Counted from the stretch's first letter, positions 16,443-24,160 are shown. The stretch is DNA of 64,000 nt from an uncultured Bacteroidales bacterium (GCA_947253655.1 CAMYAE010000006.1:1-64000), one strand, 5' to 3'. The notes: generated from the sequence alone by a model not told the origin. Numbers and translations: made by a program.

Positions 16443-17651
16443 CTACAGGTTTACCCTTAAACCTATTTCAAAACTCATCATCAAAGGCTGTTGGGTACGT
16501 ATACTGATTGGTTGATTGCAATCAAAATAATATCTAAGACTTGGGTCGATATATATTCCAATGTATTTCGCCGGTCTGAATTCGACACCGAAGCCCATTG
16601 CGGCAGACCATTGAACGCCCTTTACGGATGTCGAGTAATTTATGTCTTCGGGAGTTTGAGAGATGCGGTATCTGTTGACCACGGCCTTTTCGACCGAACC
16701 ACCTGCAAAAGTATAGAAATCGATGTTCTTATTGCCGAGAATGTCAAAATACACATTTAACGGCATGCCGATATATTGGAGAGAATGCTTTATATCGGAA
16801 TTGATTGTTCTCGTTTTGACTTCTCCGTCAAATTCGTTGTACAGACCTGTGAAAGTCCTCTCTAAAATTGAATAGCTTATCCCCGTACCTATTGACCAAC
16901 GCTTTGCAAAAGGTATTCTGACACCGAACCCCAAAGACACCGGGACGGAATATGAGGACTCTTTGCTTACCTGCTCCACTGTTGTGAAAACAGGGGCTAT
17001 GGAGCCGGGTTTGCGTTTCATGCTCATACCGGTCGCAGCCCTTGGATTACCGTTGCTCTGGACATCTCCGCCTACAAACAAAGAGACCCCGGAACTCTTT
17101 TCGGAACGCTCATCCTCCCAAGCCATTCGGGCAAAAGCTTCGGCAGCTGAACTTTCATCATATTCCGCAATATGTTCAGGATTTGCCGATAAGGCTATAT
17201 TCTCTTCGTTTTCAATAGTTTGAGGCAATCGGAAAGGACTATTGGGCACAGGAAGAGACAAGAGGGCTGTCTCCTTTACTGCAATCTGTTTTGCTGCCGT
17301 ATACCGGCTCATAATATTTCCCCCGTCAGCCAACAGCTCTTTAGTTGCATACGGAAGCTCTTGTTTCTCAATCACTTCAAAAGGTGTCTCTTTATTTGAC
17401 TCGGCGAAACTGTCAGTGCCGGTACCACCTTGTGAGCGATCCGGCTTATAATTCAAGAATATTCCGACTGCAACAGAGGCCGCAACTGCAATAGCTACTG
17501 CTGTCCTGCGCCACCATAGGAACACAGGTTTCACCGCCTGCTTGTCAAGCCTTGAGGAGACCTTTTCCCAAACTCCGGCAGGTACCTCCTCCTCTGCGTT
17601 TTCAAGCAAGGATTTTATCAGAATATCTATATTTTCTTTCTCGTTCTGCAT
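16443..17651 (-). CDS. Anti-sigma-like membrane protein with C-terminal outer-membrane beta-barrel domain
   Basis: The 402-residue product has three parts. Residues 1 to about 42 look like the short cytoplasmic domain often encoded next to Bacteroidota ECF sigma factors (EEEVPAGVWEKVSSRLD). One transmembrane helix follows at about 44-66. A low-complexity linker runs to about 190. From about 200 to the end there is a beta-barrel-like domain of the OmpA/PorT-like type, with alternating aromatic strands such as WSIGTGISYSI and GIYIDPSLRYYF and a terminal EIGLRVNL. It starts 1 bp after the sigma gene, so the two are co-expressed. It is probably the sensor or anti-sigma factor. The topology, an inner-membrane helix joined to a barrel-type domain, is odd but recurs in this phylum. 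Confidence 0.8.
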   Translation of the reverse strand: MQNEKENIDILIKSLLENAEEEVPAGVWEKVSSRLDKQAVKPVFLWWRRTAVAIAVAASVAVGIFLNYKPDRSQGGTGTDSFAESNKETPFEVIEKQELPYATKELLADGGNIMSRYTAAKQIAVKETALLSLPVPNSPFRLPQTIENEENIALSANPEHIAEYDESSAAEAFARMAWEDERSEKSSGVSLFVGGDVQSNGNPRAATGMSMKRKPGSIAPVFTTVEQVSKESSYSVPVSLGFGVRIPFAKRWSIGTGISYSILERTFTGLYNEFDGEVKTRTINSDIKHSLQYIGMPLNVYFDILGNKNIDFYTFAGGSVEKAVVNRYRISQTPEDINYSTSVKGVQWSAAMGFGVEFRPAKYIGIYIDPSLRYYFDCNQPISIRTQQPLMMSFEIGLRVNL

Positions 17652-17652
17652 T

Positions 17653-18186
17653 CTACAAGTTCTTTATTTTTTCCTGCAACATCCTACGTGCTCTCTGAAG
17701 CTGGGATCTCGAAGTGGCTTCGCTAATTCCAAGCGAATCGGCTATCTCCTTATGGGAGTAGCCCTCAAGGACAAACATATTGAATACGGCCCTGTAGCCT
17801 GGAGGCAAATCCATTATAAGCTGCATAAGTTCTTTGTAACCAACGTTTTGCAGCTGCGTAGGCACATCGCTGCTGAGTTTTCGGGCTTCCTCAAGGTCAT
17901 CGCTTAACTTCAAGGCGTCAGTCTTCCTGAGAGACATAAGTGCAGTATTAACAAAGATCTTTCTGGCCCAACCTTCAAATGAGCCCTCTCCGGCATACAT
18001 GTCCAATTTGGAGAACAAGGTGATGAAACCGTCTTGCAGAATATCCTCAGCGACTGAACGGTCACCCATATAGCGGATACATACAGCGAACATCTTCGAC
18101 GCAAGAGAATCATACAATTTCTTCTGAGCGAATCTGTCGCCTTTTCTACAAGCATCTATTAGTTCTCGCACAAAAGACTGTTCCAC
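17653..18186 (-). CDS. ECF-type RNA polymerase sigma factor (RpoE-like)
   Basis: A 177-residue sigma-70 family protein with only regions 2 and 4. Region 2 includes AEDILQDGFITLFSKLD and the -10-recognition stretch FEGWARKIFVNTALMSLRK. Region 4.2 is a helix-turn-helix EGYSHKEIADSLGISEATSRSQLQRAR-type segment (key pieces HKEIADSLGISEAT and SQLQRARRML). The start is a GTG (the ATG candidates are far inside). That GTG lies within the left arm of a perfect 17-bp inverted repeat. It forms an operon with the anti-sigma-like gene. The regulon is unknown; the divergent TPR/EnvC pair and the operon itself are the obvious candidates. Confidence 0.95.
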   Translation of the reverse strand: MEQSFVRELIDACRKGDRFAQKKLYDSLASKMFAVCIRYMGDRSVAEDILQDGFITLFSKLDMYAGEGSFEGWARKIFVNTALMSLRKTDALKLSDDLEEARKLSSDVPTQLQNVGYKELMQLIMDLPPGYRAVFNMFVLEGYSHKEIADSLGISEATSRSQLQRARRMLQEKIKNL

Positions 18187-18189
18187 CGG
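18173..18189. repeat. Left arm of 17-bp perfect inverted repeat
   Basis: Minus-strand reading CCGGTGGAACAGTCTTT; exact inverted copy at 18358-18374. It contains the GTG start and first codons (V-E-Q-S) of the sigma factor. Together the arms bound 168 bp of intergenic DNA. Confidence 0.95.
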
Positions 18190-18220
18190 TTCAGGTCATT
18201 TCTGGTTTTCCTCCGAATAA

Positions 18221-18255
18221 TCAGATGCAATTTTACTTCAGAACGTTGCATCTGA
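18221..18255. promoter_or_regulatory. 10-bp inverted repeat, candidate operator
   Basis: Perfect arms TCAGATGCAA (18221-18230) and TTGCATCTGA (18246-18255), spaced by 15 bp, in the sigma/TPR divergent region. The 25-bp centre-to-centre spacing is between two and three helical turns. It could bind a dimeric regulator or form a hairpin in the sigma mRNA leader. Confidence 0.5.
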
Positions 18256-18279
18256 AAAGCCTTTTATCCGGAGTTTCTC

Positions 18280-18287
18280 CAAAATTA
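18280..18287 (-). promoter_or_regulatory. Possible -7 box (TAATTTTG) for the sigma operon
   Basis: Matches TAnnTTTG on the minus strand, about 94 bp upstream of the sigma GTG start. There is no clear -33 box, so it is a weak call; the sigma factor may also read its own promoter. Confidence 0.3.
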
Positions 18288-18309
18288 TGAAAATCCGATG
18301 ATTTTGTAC

Positions 18310-18317
18310 TATTTTTG
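18310..18317 (+). promoter_or_regulatory. -7 box (TATTTTTG) for the TPR/EnvC operon
   Basis: TATTTTTG fits TAnnTTTG on the plus strand. It lies inside the segment bounded by the 17-bp inverted repeat, 43 bp before the right arm and about 70 bp before the preferred TPR start. Confidence 0.45.
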
Positions 18318-18357
18318 CAATAATACTGACGAATAATGTTTACATAAGGCATATATG

Positions 18358-18374
18358 CCGGTGGAACAGTCTTT
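18358..18374. repeat. Right arm of 17-bp perfect inverted repeat
   Basis: Plus-strand copy of CCGGTGGAACAGTCTTT. It is in frame with the TPR gene, where it would read V-E-Q-S, the same residues that open the sigma factor. Identity stops sharply on both sides. Confidence 0.95.
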
Positions 18375-18387
18375 GAATGTGTTTATT

Positions 18388-20052
18388 ATGATGATAAAGA
18401 AATTCTTATATATAATATCCGTTATTGCCGTCATGTCAGGATCGCCTACCCCTTCTGTCGCACAGGTGAAAACTGACGAGCAATTCATAGATGCCGTGCA
18501 GGAGTATACGAACGAGAATTATAAGAAAGCCCACGCCATGCTTTCCAACATTGTATGGAAAGATGTCCGAAATGATGCGGCCTGGTATTATAAGGGGCTG
18601 TGCGAGATGTTTCTCGGACAGGCGTCGGCTGCACAAAGCGATATAAGGAAAGCAATAGATATTGACCCCTCAAATTTCTGGTACAGAGAGACTTTAGCCA
18701 GAATTTACGGGGCTACGGGACAGAAAGAGCTCACCATAGACGCATACGAGAAACTTATCCGGGATTTTCCTAAAAAGACGGACTTATATTATAATTTGGT
18801 AAATCTATATCTTGGTGATAATCAGCTGGATAAGGCTGTCAAGACTATTGATGAGATTGAAACCGTATTCGGCAAGAGCGATCCTATCGTCATGACCCGA
18901 TATAGGATATTGCTTATGCAGAAAAAGCCGGAGGAGGCATATAATACCCTGAAATCTTATAATGACGAGTACTCCTCGCCCCAGATCCTGTCAATGCTCG
19001 GAGACTATGAAATGGGAATGTACAATGATTCGAGTGCTTTGGCATATTATGACGAGGCCTTGAGTTTAGACAGGGATTTCGTGCCGGCGAGAATTGGAAA
19101 GGCGGAGACTTTCAGGCTGACAAGGAAATATCCGGAATTTTTTTCTTCCCTGAACGGGGTTATGGGCAATGACAAGATACCTGCCGAAGCGAAGTCGAAC
19201 TATCTTATGGCCTTAATTCAGAACTCCGACCAGAGGTTTTCCCAGACTTTCCGGGCCAACCTTGATTCAGCATTTTCTACGGCAATGGCCATTCATCAGA
19301 AAGATTCCTCGCTCTTGCAGGCGGCCGGTCTGTATTATATAGTTACGGGTCGGAATGCCGAGGCTGAGAAAGTCCTAAAAGAGGATGTTGAGAACAGGCC
19401 GAAGAGCCGTCAGGCGACACAGTTGTATCTTGAGTTGCTTATGCGCTCCGAGAGTTGGGAAAAGCTCGTTGTTGAAGCGGAAGCTGCATATTCCCGTTTA
19501 GGCAGCGGTATAGATTTCCTTCAGGCCGCCAATGCCGGATATTATTATCTTAAAGATTATCAGGCTATTATCAAGAACTCTGAAAGGATAATCGCCTCTG
19601 CACCTGTCGACACCTCTGTCACTCTGCCCGCATATTCCAATATAGGAGATATGTATCATCTTCTTGGGGATTCCAAAAAGGCATATAAGGCCTATGAGAA
19701 GGCCTTGAAGATAAATCCGGATTATGCTCCGGTCCTGAACAACTATGCCTATTATTTGTCGGAGGAGGGGAAAAAGCTGCAAAAGGCCTATCGGATGAGC
19801 AAAAAGGCTGTCGAACAATATCCGGACAATGCCACCTATCTCGATACTTTCGGCTGGATTCTGCATCTGATGCATAAAGACTTGGAGGCCAAACCTTTTT
19901 TTAAGCACGCCATGCTTTATGGAGGTAAGGACAGTTCTGTGATTTTGGAGCATTATGCTGCAGTGCTGGAAGCCTTGGGTGAAACGGATTTGGCGTCTGT
20001 GTACAGGGCTCAGGCTAAGGCTAAAGCGGCAGAGGAAAAAACCGGGAAATGA
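18388..20052 (+). CDS. Exported tetratricopeptide-repeat protein
   Basis: About 554 residues made of serial TPR units after a signal peptide (KKFLYIISVIAVMSG, cleavage probably after SVAQ). TPR pattern residues are visible many times, for example AWYYKGLCEMFLGQASAA, and near the C-terminus a consensus-like pair GDMYHLLGDSKKAYKAYEKAL. I prefer the ATG-ATG start at 18388/18391 because it puts the signal peptide at the N-terminus; an ATG at 18355 adds 11 residues that overlap the inverted repeat. TPR proteins are scaffolds; the partner is unknown. It is coupled by an ATGA overlap to the EnvC-like gene, which suggests a role in envelope or division complexes. Confidence 0.88.
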   Translation: MMIKKFLYIISVIAVMSGSPTPSVAQVKTDEQFIDAVQEYTNENYKKAHAMLSNIVWKDVRNDAAWYYKGLCEMFLGQASAAQSDIRKAIDIDPSNFWYRETLARIYGATGQKELTIDAYEKLIRDFPKKTDLYYNLVNLYLGDNQLDKAVKTIDEIETVFGKSDPIVMTRYRILLMQKKPEEAYNTLKSYNDEYSSPQILSMLGDYEMGMYNDSSALAYYDEALSLDRDFVPARIGKAETFRLTRKYPEFFSSLNGVMGNDKIPAEAKSNYLMALIQNSDQRFSQTFRANLDSAFSTAMAIHQKDSSLLQAAGLYYIVTGRNAEAEKVLKEDVENRPKSRQATQLYLELLMRSESWEKLVVEAEAAYSRLGSGIDFLQAANAGYYYLKDYQAIIKNSERIIASAPVDTSVTLPAYSNIGDMYHLLGDSKKAYKAYEKALKINPDYAPVLNNYAYYLSEEGKKLQKAYRMSKKAVEQYPDNATYLDTFGWILHLMHKDLEAKPFFKHAMLYGGKDSSVILEHYAAVLEALGETDLASVYRAQAKAKAAEEKTGK

Positions 20053-21239
20053 GGTGGCAGAAACATATAATCATCTTGTCTATTGCCTGTATGCTGATAC
20101 CGGCCATATCTGTTTTCGGACAGAATACCAAGGTGCAGGAAAGCAGGCGGGAGAGGTTAAGGAAAGAGATAGAACTGATTGACGAACAATTACGTCAGAA
20201 CACTTCAAAGAGCAGATCGGCCTTGTCGGAATTGAGCCTTGTCAGAAAAAAAATCTCTGCGAGGAATGAACTGATTGCCGAAAGCGACAAGGAAATCAGG
20301 GCTCTTTCATTACAGATCAATGAAAAACAGAAAGAAATCGATTCGCTTCAGGCAAGGATAGACACCCTGTCGGAATATTATTCCAGACTTGTTTTGAGGG
20401 CATATAAAAACAGGGATTCTAAGGTCTGGTATATGTATATACTTGCAAGTGATAATGTGTGGCAGGCGTTCAGGAGAATCGGCTATCTCAGGAGTCTGTC
20501 CGCTCAGATGAACACTCAGGCGAAGAAGATCAATGAGGCGAAAGATGAATTGGAGGAGGTTAGAAAGGGGCTTGTTGCTCTGAAAGATGATGCGCAGGCT
20601 CTAAAAGACAGAAGGGTGAAAGAGATGACAGCCCTGAAATCGGAAGAGCAGGCCTCGCAAGGTCTGGTGAACAGGCTGAAAAAGGACAATGCCAAATACA
20701 GGAAAGAGCTTGACTACAAGCGCCGGCAGATTGTGGCGTTAAACAGAGAGATTGAAAGGATTATCCGAGAGGCCACAAGAGGCTCCGGGGCTAAATCTTC
20801 GTCCGGTAGCAAGCAGAAGATAGATTATACTCTCGACAAGGAATTCGCTAAAAACAAAGGGAAACTACCATGGCCGGCAGAAGGGCCTATTGTGGAAAAA
20901 TTCGGACAGCACAATCATCCGGTATTCAGGAGAGTTAAACTGCCTTTCAATAACGGCATATCCATAGCATTGAAAGCCGGAGACTCGGTCAAGGCTGTAT
21001 TTGACGGGGTGGTGAAGCAGATTGTGATGATGCCGGGTTATAATCAGTGCGTGCTCGTGCAACACGGGAATTATTTCTCGTTCTATTGTAAATTGGATAG
21101 AACAAGTGTAAAGGCCGGGGACAAAATCAAAACCGGGGATATAATAGGAACTGTCGGCACTATGGCAGGTATATCCCAACTTCATTTTCAGATATGGAAA
21201 GGAACCAGCCCGCAGAATCCGGAGAACTGGCTCCGATAG
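20049..21239 (+). CDS. EnvC-like murein hydrolase activator (coiled coil plus degenerate LytM domain)
   Basis: Signal peptide (residues 1 to about 24), a long coiled-coil region (about 27-250, heptad-rich with many Glu, Lys, Leu), then a LytM/M23 peptidase-like domain from about 270 to 396. In the LytM part the zinc ligands are mostly lost: the usual HxxxD site reads FNNGISIALKAG, and the final HLHFEI-type motif is QLHFQIW. As in EnvC and NlpD, this suggests an activator of amidases at the division septum rather than an enzyme. It shares an ATGA overlap with the TPR gene. It ends 23 bp before the convergent phosphopantetheinyl transferase. Confidence 0.88.
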   Translation: MRWQKHIIILSIACMLIPAISVFGQNTKVQESRRERLRKEIELIDEQLRQNTSKSRSALSELSLVRKKISARNELIAESDKEIRALSLQINEKQKEIDSLQARIDTLSEYYSRLVLRAYKNRDSKVWYMYILASDNVWQAFRRIGYLRSLSAQMNTQAKKINEAKDELEEVRKGLVALKDDAQALKDRRVKEMTALKSEEQASQGLVNRLKKDNAKYRKELDYKRRQIVALNREIERIIREATRGSGAKSSSGSKQKIDYTLDKEFAKNKGKLPWPAEGPIVEKFGQHNHPVFRRVKLPFNNGISIALKAGDSVKAVFDGVVKQIVMMPGYNQCVLVQHGNYFSFYCKLDRTSVKAGDKIKTGDIIGTVGTMAGISQLHFQIWKGTSPQNPENWLR

Positions 21240-21262
21240 ATTTTCCGCTATAAATCAATCAA

Positions 21263-21907
21263 TTAGCCGACAACCCACACGAGGACATGGCGGTCAAAAG
21301 TCATATAGTTGAGTTCGAAATCCTCTTCGTATCCGTCCTTATGAATGAAACAGGCTTCAAGCTCTCCCTCTCCTTTCGGGCGGAACCTTTCAATTTCGAT
21401 CTGTTCGGCAAAATCGACATTATAAGCTGAGACCCTCTTGAAAATAGCCTCTTTGGCACACCAATAGATTGCCAGCTGCTCGTTCTTGTTTCTGTGGTCT
21501 TCATCGAGGTCTTCTATTTCCTCTTCCGACAAAGCCTTTTTCTCTACAACAGAAAAATCCCTGTCAAGAGATTCCATATCGATTCCGACATCTTCTATGT
21601 CATGCAGAATTACGGCTACATATTTCTCAGTATGAGTGATGCTTATATTCGTGACCATATTTTCCAAATAAGGTCTGCCGTTGTCGTGATGGCTCAGGTA
21701 AACTTTCTCATCCTCAAACAGTTCGTTTAGTAGCGCTCTTACTGCAAGCCTCTGCTTTCTGAGGGACTCGCTGCGGAGAAAGGAAATCTCTTCCATTTCG
21801 TCCGAAGGTGTGGAACTCATTTCCACAAGCTCCTGCTCCGTCTCGGTTATCTTCCATACCGCGACAGTTGCATCATTTTCAAGCTTTTCTTTAAAATAAA
21901 GTGCCAT
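21263..21907 (-). CDS. 4'-phosphopantetheinyl transferase superfamily protein
   Basis: Transfers the phosphopantetheine arm of CoA to a carrier protein serine. The two family motifs are present: VGIDMES (the Mg-binding Asp) and WCAKEAIFK (WxxKEA). An upstream THTEKYVA-like block is also family-typical. At 214 residues it is of the Sfp/HetI-like type rather than the 120-residue AcpS. In Bacteroidales this may serve the fatty acid acyl carrier protein. It follows a small gene by 21 bp, on the same strand, and converges on the EnvC-like gene. Confidence 0.9.
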   Translation of the reverse strand: MALYFKEKLENDATVAVWKITETEQELVEMSSTPSDEMEEISFLRSESLRKQRLAVRALLNELFEDEKVYLSHHDNGRPYLENMVTNISITHTEKYVAVILHDIEDVGIDMESLDRDFSVVEKKALSEEEIEDLDEDHRNKNEQLAIYWCAKEAIFKRVSAYNVDFAEQIEIERFRPKGEGELEACFIHKDGYEEDFELNYMTFDRHVLVWVVG

Positions 21908-21928
21908 TTATCTGATATAAAATTATTC

Positions 21929-22138
21929 TTATGAATTCATTGAGACAGCCTGGCCTATATATGTCAATCCTGTACGTGCCGAATAGATACATACCACATA
22001 GCCCTCAGATGAATTTTCTTCCGAAGGTCTCGTTATGACAAAATAAGAATCAGTAAAAACGGATTTCGACAGCGGGTCTTCCGATAACGGACCCGTTGTA
22101 TTTCCTTGATCTGAATTTATAGAACTGGGAGGCTCCAT
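21929..22138 (-). CDS. Small protein of unknown function (69 residues)
   Basis: No family recognised. The frame runs from the ATG at 22138 and is rich in Ser and Pro at the N-terminus (MEPPSSINSDQGN), with a more hydrophobic C-terminal third (YVVCIYSARTGLTYIGQAV). Support for it being a gene: a TATATTTG -7 box lies 24 bp upstream, and the next gene on the strand, the phosphopantetheinyl transferase, starts 21 bp downstream with no other promoter seen. A TTG 17 codons upstream extends the frame but would overlap the promoter box. No signal peptide from the ATG. Confidence 0.5.
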   Translation of the reverse strand: MEPPSSINSDQGNTTGPLSEDPLSKSVFTDSYFVITRPSEENSSEGYVVCIYSARTGLTYIGQAVSMNS

Positions 22139-22162
22139 ACTAAATGTTAATGATAACAAATG

Positions 22163-22170
22163 CAAATATA
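22163..22170 (-). promoter_or_regulatory. -7 box (TATATTTG) for the small gene and phosphopantetheinyl transferase
   Basis: Matches TAnnTTTG on the minus strand, 24 bp before the ATG of the 69-residue frame. It stands back to back with the mdh promoter. Confidence 0.55.
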
Positions 22171-22210
22171 AACATTTTTTGAATATCAAGAAAAAACCTT
22201 AAATATTTGT

Positions 22211-22218
22211 TATCTTTG
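22211..22218 (+). promoter_or_regulatory. -7 box (TATCTTTG) for mdh
   Basis: TATCTTTG followed by TA is a consensus Bacteroidales -7 box, 45 bp before the mdh ATG. The leader is AT-rich. Confidence 0.7.
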
Positions 22219-22263
22219 TATCCGGTTTGGAAATATTATTAACTAATATAAATTATTTAAATT

Positions 22264-23250
22264 ATGGGATTCCTGACAAATGACAAACTTACCATTGTAG
22301 GCGCTGCCGGCATGATAGGTTCCAATATGGCACAGACTGCCATGATGCTTAAGCTAACTCCGAATATCTGTCTTTATGATGTTTATGAGCCAGGTCTTAA
22401 AGGTGTTGTTGCTGAAATGAACCATTGCAGTTTTGATGGTGTAAACATTACTTATACAACAGATCCTGCCGTTGCATTCAAAGATGCCAAATACATCATT
22501 TCTTCAGGCGGTGCTCCTCGTAAAGAGGGTATGACCCGTGAGGATTTGCTGAAAGGCAACTGTCAGATTGCTGAAGAGTTCGGAAAGAATGTCAAGAAAT
22601 ATTGTCCTGATGTAAAGCACATTGTGGTCATTTTTAACCCTGCCGATCTTACAGGTCTTGTTGTTCTCCTGCACTCAGGTTTGAAGCCTTCGCAGGTAAC
22701 CACTCTTGCTGCGCTTGACTCTACGCGTCTTCAGACAGAGCTTTCTCAGCATTTCGGTGTGGCACAGCACAAGGTTACAGGTGCACACACTTACGGAGGA
22801 CACGGTGAGGCAATGGCCGTTTTCGCTTCTCAGGTTAAGATTGACGGCAAGCCGCTCGCTGATATGAAGCTTTCAGACGAGGACTTCGCAGCCATTAAGT
22901 CTGCTACCGTAAAGGGCGGTTCAAATATTATCAAACTTCGTGGCCGTTCTTCATTCCAGAGCCCTGCATATCAGTCAGTAAAGATGATTGAGGCTGCTAT
23001 GGGCGGAGAGAAATTCACATGGCCTGCAGGAACATACGTAAACAACGCTCAGTTCCATAATGTCATGATGGCTATGCCTACCGTAATCGATGCTACGGGT
23101 GTTCATTTTACGGAGCCTGTCGGTACGGAGCAGGAAATGAAGGATCTTAAGGCTTCTTACGAGCATCTTTGCAAGATGCGTGACGAGATTGTCTCTCTTG
23201 GTATCATACCTGCAGTCGCTGACTGGAAGAAAGCCAATCCAAACCTTTAA
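22264..23250 (+). CDS. mdh: Malate dehydrogenase (NAD-dependent)
   Basis: Interconverts malate and oxaloacetate; in Bacteroidales it works mostly in the reductive branch towards succinate and propionate. Residues: N-terminal NAD-binding glycines in TIVGAAGMIGSNMA (10-23), the substrate loop GGAPRKEGMTREDLL with the malate-type arginines, and THTYGGHGEAM-type catalytic His block (here AHTYGGHGEAM). Length 328. Codon use is visibly more biased to frequent codons than in its neighbours (many GCT, CGT, GGT), as expected for a highly expressed gene. It is monocistronic, with its own promoter and terminator. Confidence 0.96.
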   Translation: MGFLTNDKLTIVGAAGMIGSNMAQTAMMLKLTPNICLYDVYEPGLKGVVAEMNHCSFDGVNITYTTDPAVAFKDAKYIISSGGAPRKEGMTREDLLKGNCQIAEEFGKNVKKYCPDVKHIVVIFNPADLTGLVVLLHSGLKPSQVTTLAALDSTRLQTELSQHFGVAQHKVTGAHTYGGHGEAMAVFASQVKIDGKPLADMKLSDEDFAAIKSATVKGGSNIIKLRGRSSFQSPAYQSVKMIEAAMGGEKFTWPAGTYVNNAQFHNVMMAMPTVIDATGVHFTEPVGTEQEMKDLKASYEHLCKMRDEIVSLGIIPAVADWKKANPNL

Positions 23251-23271
23251 TATCCGTTGATATTTATATTT

Positions 23272-23304
23272 ACGGCTGCAGGGCATTGCTCCGCAGCCGT
23301 TTTC
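23272..23304 (+). terminator. Rho-independent terminator of mdh
   Basis: ACGGCTGC (23272-23279) pairs perfectly with GCAGCCGT (23293-23300) around a 13-nt loop and is followed by a short T run. It is 21 bp after the mdh stop. Confidence 0.85.
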
Positions 23305-23645
23305 ATTGTCATCATGAGGGCTTTAGCCCGTAATAATCTGCCGCTTCATTGTCATCCTGAGCCTGTGCAGCAGGCGTAGGGATCTGCGATACACGTTTGT
23401 GCAGATTTCTCAGTCGCTGCCGCTCCTTCGAAATGACAGCGTATGATACATTTTCACACATAAGCATTTTAGGACAGCCCTCACTGTCACCCCGAGGCGG
23501 CTGCTGCCACCGGTGGGGTCTGCCAGATCGGGAGCCGCATCATACGTTTGTGCAGATCCCTCACTTCGTTCGGGATGACAGAAGAGGTGTTAGTGATGAC
23601 AGGATAATTCGTTCGGGATGACAACGGGAGCGTACGGATGACAGA
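23305..23645. repeat. Cluster of degenerate extragenic repeat units
   Basis: The gap between mdh and smpB (402 bp, no gene) holds repeated units bounded by inverted ends of the GTCATCCTGAG / CGGGATGACA kind. Unit A is about 23351-23438; unit B about 23485-23580. Both have a middle part with ACGTTTGTGCAGAT. Fragments lie at 23305-23320, 23610-23622 and 23635-23644. Read on the minus strand they give the false translation type IPNEVRDLHKR, well known from dispersed intergenic repeats of Bacteroidota and other phyla. Likely non-coding. Confidence 0.8.
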
Positions 23646-23652
23646 GTAGGCG

Positions 23653-24108
23653 TTAATCGCGCTCCAATTCGCGGCGAATATCTTTCTCCTTGATAGTCTG
23701 GCGCTTGTCATACTCTTTCTTGCCACGAGCAAGAGCAATCTGCACTTTTGCGTAACCGTTATCGGCAATATACATCTTTGTAGCCACAATCGTCAGCCCT
23801 TTCTGCTTTACAGCCTGACGCAGACGCAGCAACTCTCTTTTCGTCAGCAAGAGTTTTCTGTCTCTTAAAGGCTCGTGTTGCCCCCATGATCCCCAGAAAT
23901 ATTTAGCTATATTCATTCCCTTGATATACAGCTGCCCCCTTGTGTCAAAATAGCAATAAGCATCGACTAATGACGCCTTGCCGGCACGGATTGACTTTAT
24001 TTCAGTTCCGACAAGCACGATTCCGGCCTGGAAGGTCTCAAGAAATTCATAATCGAATGAGGCCCTCCTGTTATTTATCTGAACTCTGCTCTTTTCTTTT
24101 TTTGCCAT
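23653..24108 (-). CDS. smpB: SsrA-binding protein SmpB
   Basis: Binds tmRNA and brings it to stalled ribosomes for trans-translation. At 151 residues it is of family length. Motifs: N-terminal VQINNRRASFDYEFLETFQAGIVL-type OB fold (key pieces NRRASFDYEF and GTEIKSIRAGKASLVDAYC), HEPLRDRKLLL, and the basic tail GKKEYDKRQTIKEKD. It has its own divergent promoter shared with the miaA side. The tmRNA gene is not in the window. Confidence 0.97.
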   Translation of the reverse strand: MAKKEKSRVQINNRRASFDYEFLETFQAGIVLVGTEIKSIRAGKASLVDAYCYFDTRGQLYIKGMNIAKYFWGSWGQHEPLRDRKLLLTKRELLRLRQAVKQKGLTIVATKMYIADNGYAKVQIALARGKKEYDKRQTIKEKDIRRELERD

Positions 24109-24126
24109 AATAGACTATAAGGATAA

Positions 24127-24134
24127 CAAAGATA
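24127..24134 (-). promoter_or_regulatory. -7 box (TATCTTTG) for smpB
   Basis: Consensus TAnnTTTG on the minus strand, 18 bp before the smpB ATG. Confidence 0.65.
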
Positions 24135-24147
24135 CCATAAAAAACTT

Positions 24148-24155
24148 TAACTTTG
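24148..24155 (+). promoter_or_regulatory. -7 box (TAACTTTG) for miaA
   Basis: Consensus -7 box only 5 bp before the ATG at 24161, so transcription would begin at or near the start codon. The mRNA would be leaderless or start at a later codon. Confidence 0.5.
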
Positions 24156-24160
24156 TCAAT

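Noticed and set aside
23487..23789. Open frame through the extragenic repeats into smpB
   Set aside because: The translation is the typical artefact of the repeats, and the end runs antiparallel in frame shift within smpB.
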